9,502 bases of DNA from NCBI GenBank assembly GCA_948665105.1, contig CAPNGW010000075.1, positions 1-9,502 on the forward strand. The letters run 5' to 3'. The stretch comes from an uncultured Lachnospiraceae bacterium (GTDB lineage: Bacteria > Bacillota > Clostridia > Lachnospirales > Lachnospiraceae). Under the pieces are notes generated by a model, which worked only from the letters and a program-made list of their open reading frames with translations, was not told where the DNA came from and did not search any database. A program made the position numbers and the translations under genes. Below, piece by piece: positions 5,507 through 9,502 of the stretch (positions within the stretch are counted from its first letter, which is position 1; every line of letters starts with the position of its first letter).

Positions 5507-5635
5507 GGGCATTTTTGAGAAAGTAATGTTTTGAAGGTTTATTCATTACATTCACATTATAACACGGATTACATAAATTACCAGTGGTACAGCCTTTTGT
5601 TAACGATTTCTTAGCGTTCCTGGCTGCTGTACCTG
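5507..5635. other. Intergenic boundary with direct and inverted repeats; possible minus-strand promoter
   Basis: TTACCAGT occurs at 5578-5585 and again at 5636-5643, the second copy covering the stop codon of the next gene. Just inside these lie inverted GGTACAG (5586-5592) and CTGTACC (5627-5633). The minus strand also has an extended -10, TGTTATAAT (TATAAT at 5561-5556), without a good -35. No gene is convincing here. This may be the chromosomal edge of the element, but no attachment site can be proved from one side. Confidence 0.35.
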
Positions 5636-5959
5636 TTACCAGTTGCCGGCTGCTTTCTTCCAACGCTCCGGCTGGGCCTGCCACATTTGATTTAACCAGT
5701 CCACAGCCTCTATGATTCCTTCCTCCGAGAAGGGGAAATCCCGCTCTTCCATTCCATCCTTTGGGGTGGCTTCATAGCTGTAGGGGCCTTCCCATGCTGT
5801 TACGCCAAGGAACGTCTCCCGGGCCGGCTCTCTGCCGTCCTCTGCCGGTTCTGTCTCTGCTTCCTTCTTCTTAAGACGGTACCGCATTCCCTGAAAACTG
5901 CCGGAGAATGCAGCCTTCTTTAAGTACGGTATGGATAAAATATCATTCCTCTGTATCAT
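5636..5959 (-). CDS. Conserved hypothetical protein downstream of sigH
   Basis: 107 residues, no signal peptide or membrane segment. N terminus MIQRNDILSIPYLKKAAFSG then FQGMRYRLKK; the middle is acidic and low in complexity (EAETEPAEDGREPARE). The C-terminal half has TAWEGPYSYEATPKDGMEE, FPFSEEGIIEAVDWLNQMW. From memory, similar small proteins follow sigH in other Lachnospiraceae and no function is established. The ATG begins three bases after the sigH stop, with GGGAG six bases upstream inside sigH, so the two are translationally linked. It is the last gene of the operon. Confidence 0.8.
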   Translation of the reverse strand: MIQRNDILSIPYLKKAAFSGSFQGMRYRLKKKEAETEPAEDGREPARETFLGVTAWEGPYSYEATPKDGMEERDFPFSEEGIIEAVDWLNQMWQAQPERWKKAAGNW

Positions 5960-5962
5960 TTC

Positions 5963-6559
5963 TTACTCCCTGCTGTTTAGCTTTCCCCGGATGCGCTGGA
6001 GGGCATTGTCGATGGCTTTTGGCTTCTTATCCATGACTTTTGCAATCTCCACATAGTTCATGCCCTTAAGATAGTAGCTCAGCACCGTCTTCTCCATCCT
6101 GCTGAAGGTCCTATCTATCCTCTCGCCCATGGCCGCCGCGTTTTCCCTGTCAATGACCAGCTGCTCCGGGTCAGCGGCGTCAAGGGACATAAGCATGTCC
6201 AGAAACATGGCTCCGCTCTCTCCGTCCTCGGCATTCAGAGACACGTAAGAATTTAAGGGCTGATGCTTTTTCCGCCGGGAAGCCTCCACCGCATTGAAAA
6301 TCTGGCGGGATACACACAGGTCTGCAAACTGGGCAAAGGAGCTCTCCCTGTCCTCCCGAAAATCCCGGACAGCCTTGAACAGGCCTATCATGCCCTCCTG
6401 AATCAAATCCTCATTTTCTCCGCCTATTAAAAACATGGCATTGGCGCGCTTGCGAACCAGGAACTTGTATTTATCCATGATATAATCCATAAGCTCTCCG
6501 TTTCCGCTTCGCAGCTTACGAATCAGCTCTTCATCGCTGATACCTTCATAAGAATCCAT
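5963..6559 (-). CDS. sigH: RNA polymerase sigma-H factor
   Basis: 198 residues. A sigma-70-type factor that in Bacillus and clostridia directs transition-phase and early sporulation genes. Region 2 is clear: GELMDYIMDKYKFLVRKRAN (21-40), ENEDLIQEGMIGLFKAVRDF (48-67), SSFAQFADLCVSRQIFNAVE (73-92) and KHQPLNSYVSL (98-108). Region 4 carries the HTH MNYVEIAKVMDKKPKAIDNA (167-186) followed by LQRIRGKL. Length is slightly below the B. subtilis protein. The ATG at 6559 has GGGGGG six bases upstream and matches the family N terminus. An ATG at 6610 is also in frame, with a GGAGG formed by the end of rlmB, but would add 17 residues unlike the family. Confidence 0.93.
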   Translation of the reverse strand: MDSYEGISDEELIRKLRSGNGELMDYIMDKYKFLVRKRANAMFLIGGENEDLIQEGMIGLFKAVRDFREDRESSFAQFADLCVSRQIFNAVEASRRKKHQPLNSYVSLNAEDGESGAMFLDMLMSLDAADPEQLVIDRENAAAMGERIDRTFSRMEKTVLSYYLKGMNYVEIAKVMDKKPKAIDNALQRIRGKLNSRE

Positions 6560-6602
6560 GCTATCCCCCCTCACAGTCCAAAGCTCTGTATAACCCTTTT
6601 CG

Positions 6603-7308
6603 TCAGCCATTGAGCCTCCGGCGCACAATCTCGTAGGCCAGTACTCCGGCAGCCACGGAGGCATTCAGAGAATCAATATCCCCCTTCATGGGAATAGCTG
6701 CCGCAAAATCGCACTGTTCCCTGACCAGCCGGCTGACTCCCTCGCCCTCGCTGCCAATCACAAGTCCAATGGGACCCTTCAAATCCAAATCGTACATCCT
6801 GACGCCGTCCATATCAGCACACACAAACCACAGCCCCTTGGCCTTCAGCTCTGTAATCGTATTGGACAGGTTGGTGACCTTTGCCACAGGTGTGTAGTTT
6901 AAGGCACCTGCAGAGGTTTTTGCCACCGTGGCCGTAAGGCCCGCCCAGATTAGCGGTACGGATAATGGCTCCCAGGTTGTGGGGATCCTCGATATTGTCC
7001 AGGAGGAAGAGAAAAGGCGGCTCCCCTTTTTCCTCCGCGAGCTTTAGCATGTCCTCCACTTCTGCATACTCATAAGCCGCCGCAAAAGCTATGACGCCCT
7101 GATGCTTTTTCGTCTCGGAGAGCTGGTCCAGCCGTTCCTTCGTCACATAATTGATAATGGTGTCGTGCTTTCTGGCCTCCCTTGTGATGGACTTTATGGG
7201 ACCATCCTGGCAGCCGTCCAGCACAAACAGCTTGTCTATAGGTTTGCCGGAGCGAAATGCTTCCAGCACCGCATTCCTTCCCTCAATGGTTAATTCCTCG
7301 TATCTCAA
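6603..7308 (-). pseudogene. rlmB: rlmB, 23S rRNA 2'-O-methyltransferase (TrmH/SPOUT), frameshifted by an internal deletion
   Basis: RlmB methylates a conserved guanosine of 23S rRNA (Gm2251 in E. coli). Frame 1 (from 7308) encodes the L30e-like N-terminal domain, YEELTIEGRNAVLEAFRSGK, and the start of the SPOUT domain, NIEDPHNLGAIIRTANL. It then derails at about 6940-6948 and ends at a stop at 6814. The second frame (to 6603) resumes at GLTATVAKTSAGALNYTPVA and contains the knot motifs GPIGLVIGSEGEGV and DIDSLNASVAAGVLAYEI. Intact relatives carry about 14 residues (like AGAHGVIIPKRRAV) between the halves; only 4 nt remain, so about 38 nt are missing. The TTG start at 7308 overlaps the mrnC stop and has GGAGG upstream; an ATG at 7329 is the alternative. 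A sequencing error alone would not explain the lost residues. Confidence 0.85.
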
Positions 7309-7754
7309 ATCTGTTCTCCTCCCTCCCATTTTCCGGTGCGCAATAAGCCCAGCTTCACCAACTCCACCATCCGGTCAAATTCATTTTTCAGGTACAAATG
7401 CCCCATCAGGGCTTCAAGGCCGGTGGCCCGCCGGTAATCAGACATGGTAGCATTCTTGGCCATGGTGGGGGAATGAGCGTTGCGCCCCCGCTTGTAAACG
7501 GCCTCCTCCTCCTTGGTAAGCTCCGGCAGCAATGCTTCAATCAATTCCGACTGGGCTTTGGCCTTCACCAGACTGCTGGTCTTCCGGTGAAGGAGGTTGG
7601 CATGGGTGTTGCCCTGTCCCACCACGATGGAGCGGATAATCAGGTCATAGATGCCATCGCCGATGTAAGCCAGTGTCAGCGGCGAATACGTACGAATATC
7701 CTGCTGCTCCAGACCGAATTTTTCCATAATAAATGTGTTTATACCCGCTTCCAT
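7305..7754 (-). CDS. mrnC: Mini-ribonuclease III
   Basis: 149 residues, an RNase III catalytic domain without the double-stranded RNA-binding domain, as in MrnC, which matures 23S rRNA ends in Firmicutes. Visible signatures: SPLTLAYIGDGIYDLIIRSI (24-43) with the catalytic Asp33, then KRGRNAHSPTMAKNATMSDY (88-107), and RRATGLEALMGHLYL with catalytic Glu114. The ATG at 7754 lies inside the end of cysS, five bases after AGGAG; a second Met at residue 10 lacks a binding site. The stop overlaps the TTG start of rlmB. The cysS-mrnC-rlmB order is the usual one in this group. Confidence 0.95.
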   Translation of the reverse strand: MEAGINTFIMEKFGLEQQDIRTYSPLTLAYIGDGIYDLIIRSIVVGQGNTHANLLHRKTSSLVKAKAQSELIEALLPELTKEEEAVYKRGRNAHSPTMAKNATMSDYRRATGLEALMGHLYLKNEFDRMVELVKLGLLRTGKWEGGEQI

Positions 7755-9160
7755 TTTACTCCTTCTCTGGTGTCCTCCAAAATAATTCCCTTCTGCAGAA
7801 GTTCATCCCGAATCTCATCGGCCCTGGCAAAGTTTTTCGCCTTTCTGGCTTCCTTTCGCTCCTGGATAAGGGCTTCGATGGCACTGTCCAAAATCTCTTC
7901 CTCCCGCTCCACGATAATGCCCAGAATATCACACAGAGAAGTCAGCCGGTGGTGGAATTTTCCCAAAAGTTCTGCGGACTTATCAGAAGCTGCGTGGGTG
8001 TTTAAGTATTTCACCAGCTCAAACACTGCAGAAACTGCATCTGCCGTGTTGAAGTCGTCCTCCATGGCCGCCTCGAACTTGGATACATACACGTCACTTC
8101 CCGCAAAAAGCTTCTCTTCCTCTGCGGTCATTTCCTGTACAGCCGTTATGCCCTTTAAATGCTTTAAATTCTCCGCCGCCGTTATGATACGCATAAGACC
8201 GCTCTTGGCCGCCTCCATCAGCTCCGCACTGAAATTGAGAGGGCTTCTGTAGTGGGCGCTTAACATGAAGAACCGAAGCACCTGCAAATCGTATCTCTCA
8301 CTGATTTCCCGCACAGTGAAGAAGTTTCCCAGAGATTTTGACATCTTCCTGTTATCAATATTTAAAAATCCGTTGTGCATCCAGTACTTGGAAAAATTCT
8401 TCCCGTTGGCCGCTTCACTCTGGGCAATTTCGTTCTCGTGGTGAGGGAAAATCAAGTCCTCGCCGCCGGCGTGAATGTCAATCTGGTCTCCCAGATATTT
8501 CCTGGCCATGACGGAGCACTCTATATGCCAGCCGGGGCGGCCCTGACACCAGGGAGACTCCCAATAGGGCTCCCCCTCCTTCTTGGGCTTCCAGAGCACG
8601 AAGTCAAATTCGTCCTCCTTCCCGTCTGCGCTTTGCACCTTCACGGCGTGAGCCTCATCCCGGTGGCCGCTCTCCAAGTCATCCAGATTCTTGTGGGACA
8701 GCTTGCCGTATTCCGGGAATTTCCGGGTGCGGAAGTAAACCGTACCGTCCTCCACCTTATAGGCATACCCTTTTTCCATGAGATTTTCTATCATCTGAAG
8801 CATACCGTCGATTTCTTCGGTGGCCAGAGGATGGGTAGTGGCGGGCTTTACATTCATACCCTCCATATCCTTCTTGCACTCGGCGATGTAACGCCGGGAA
8901 ATTTCCTGGGAGGGAACCCCCTCCTCCATAGCTTTTTTGATAATTTTATCATCCACGTCTGTAAAATTGGATACATAATTCACGTCATAGCCCTTATACT
9001 CCATGTACCGGCGCACGGTGTCGAAGACAATCATGGGGCGGGCATTTCCGATGTGAATGTAATTGTAGACGGTGGGCCCGCAGACGTACATCTTGACCTT
9101 GCCCTCCTCCACGGGGATAAATTCTTCCTTCTGTTTGCTCAAAGTATTATAGATTTTCAT
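7739..9160 (-). CDS. cysS: Cysteinyl-tRNA synthetase
   Basis: 473 residues, normal length. A class I synthetase that charges tRNA-Cys. HIGN (36-39, the HIGH signature) lies in VCGPTVYNYIHIGNARPMIV, and KMSKS is at 272-276. Zinc ligands correspond to Cys27 (CGP), Cys215 (WHIECS), His240 and Glu244 (PHHENE), with the same spacing as in E. coli CysRS. The C-terminal DALR-type helical region includes SALFELVKYLNTH-like sequence (AVFELVKYLNTH) and ends FARADEIRDELLQKGIILED. The ATG at 9160 has GAGGAGG six to seven bases upstream, inside the end of cysE, and overlaps that gene by 14 nt, coupling cysteine synthesis to its use in translation. Confidence 0.98.
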   Translation of the reverse strand: MKIYNTLSKQKEEFIPVEEGKVKMYVCGPTVYNYIHIGNARPMIVFDTVRRYMEYKGYDVNYVSNFTDVDDKIIKKAMEEGVPSQEISRRYIAECKKDMEGMNVKPATTHPLATEEIDGMLQMIENLMEKGYAYKVEDGTVYFRTRKFPEYGKLSHKNLDDLESGHRDEAHAVKVQSADGKEDEFDFVLWKPKKEGEPYWESPWCQGRPGWHIECSVMARKYLGDQIDIHAGGEDLIFPHHENEIAQSEAANGKNFSKYWMHNGFLNIDNRKMSKSLGNFFTVREISERYDLQVLRFFMLSAHYRSPLNFSAELMEAAKSGLMRIITAAENLKHLKGITAVQEMTAEEEKLFAGSDVYVSKFEAAMEDDFNTADAVSAVFELVKYLNTHAASDKSAELLGKFHHRLTSLCDILGIIVEREEEILDSAIEALIQERKEARKAKNFARADEIRDELLQKGIILEDTREGVKWKRV

Positions 9161-9502
9161 GTTTTTCCTCCTCACACGCTTTGCAGCGCAACGCTCTCAA
9201 TTCCTTTTCCATATCTATTATGCGATTGCATAAAGCAGAATTCTCTCTTTGCAGCACATTGATGTCCTCCATAACGGGGTCTGGTAAATCCGTCTGACAC
9301 ATATCGCTTGCGGGCACCTTTACATTGTTCCGTTTGACAACCCGGCCCGGCACACCCACCACGGTACAGTTGGGCGGGACCTCCTCAAGAACCACTGACC
9401 CTGCGCCTATCTTGGAATTCTCTCCGATGGTGAAGGAGCCGATAATTTTAGCCCCGGCGCTGACCATCACATTATCGCCTAGGGTAGGGTGGCGTTTTCC
9501 CG
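9147..9502 (-). CDS. cysE: Serine O-acetyltransferase, C-terminal part (5' end outside window)
   Basis: 117 residues visible. CysE acetylates serine in the first step of cysteine synthesis. The left-handed beta-helix of hexapeptide repeats is plain: GKRHPTLGDNVMVSAGAKII, GSFTIGENSKIGAGSVVLEE, then VPPNCTVVGVPGRVVKRN. GKRHP holds the conserved active-site histidine (His193 in E. coli, quoted from memory). After the catalytic domain comes a tail of about 55 residues with a coiled-coil-like stretch, INVLQRENSALCNRIIDMEK and ELRALRCKACEEE. The C terminus overlaps the cysS start. Together with cysS it forms a cysteine supply and charging unit. Confidence 0.95.
   Translation of the reverse strand, partial: GKRHPTLGDNVMVSAGAKIIGSFTIGENSKIGAGSVVLEEVPPNCTVVGVPGRVVKRNNVKVPASDMCQTDLPDPVMEDINVLQRENSALCNRIIDMEKELRALRCKACEEEKHENL

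Noticed and set aside
6603..6926. Open frame of 107 codons that could be called a separate methyltransferase gene
   Set aside because: It is the C-terminal half of RlmB starting in mid-domain at a GTG without a ribosome binding site; it belongs to the frameshifted rlmB.
8375..9262. 295-codon plus-strand open frame opposite cysS (and 7398-8252 nearby)
   Set aside because: Antisense shadows of cysS, mrnC and rlmB; low-complexity translations without family features.
1..9502. CRISPR array, tRNA or rRNA gene, riboswitch, T-box
   Set aside because: No regularly spaced identical repeats, no tRNA-like cloverleaf and no recognisable T-box or riboswitch core was seen; the cysS leader lies inside cysE.

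Overview
The window looks like a gut-type Firmicute of the Lachnospiraceae / Clostridium cluster XIVa. The evidence is GC near 50%, strong AGGAGG and AGGTGA ribosome binding sites, several TTG starts, and the order cysE-cysS-mrnC-rlmB-sigH on the minus strand. Genus is not resolvable by eye.

Right half (about 5.64-9.50 kb, minus strand): a tightly packed housekeeping operon. In transcription order it holds serine acetyltransferase (cysE, 5' end outside the window), cysteinyl-tRNA synthetase (cysS), Mini-ribonuclease III (mrnC), the 23S rRNA methyltransferase rlmB, the sporulation/transition sigma factor sigH, and a small conserved protein of unknown function. Neighbouring genes overlap or lie a few bases apart. 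The rlmB copy is broken: about 38 nt are missing inside the SPOUT catalytic domain, which also shifts the frame.

Left half (1 to about 5.5 kb): a phage-derived block. Its control unit is an XRE repressor and an ImmA/IrrE-type metallopeptidase (plus strand), separated from a leftward transcription unit by about 270 bp. That spacer carries four copies of an AGAATATATTCT-type palindrome and a near-consensus leftward promoter. Leftward there are only two small genes: a 70-residue protein of unknown function and an ArpU/RinA-like late regulator. Then come two hairpin terminators, a 47-bp near-perfect palindrome and about 245 bp without a convincing gene. After this the tail module begins at once: tail terminator (Minor_capsid_3-like), tail tube, tail assembly chaperone, Gp15 and a TP901-type tape measure protein that runs off the left edge.

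The main point is what is absent. There is no integrase beside the repressor and no replication genes. Between the late regulator and the first tail gene there is no terminase, portal, protease or capsid gene. The five tail genes are intact and well spaced. This is the layout expected of a headless, domesticated tail (an F-type tailocin, like Listeria monocin) under a repressor/ImmA DNA-damage switch. A prophage that merely lost its head genes remains possible, because the baseplate, receptor-binding and lysis genes lie outside the window.
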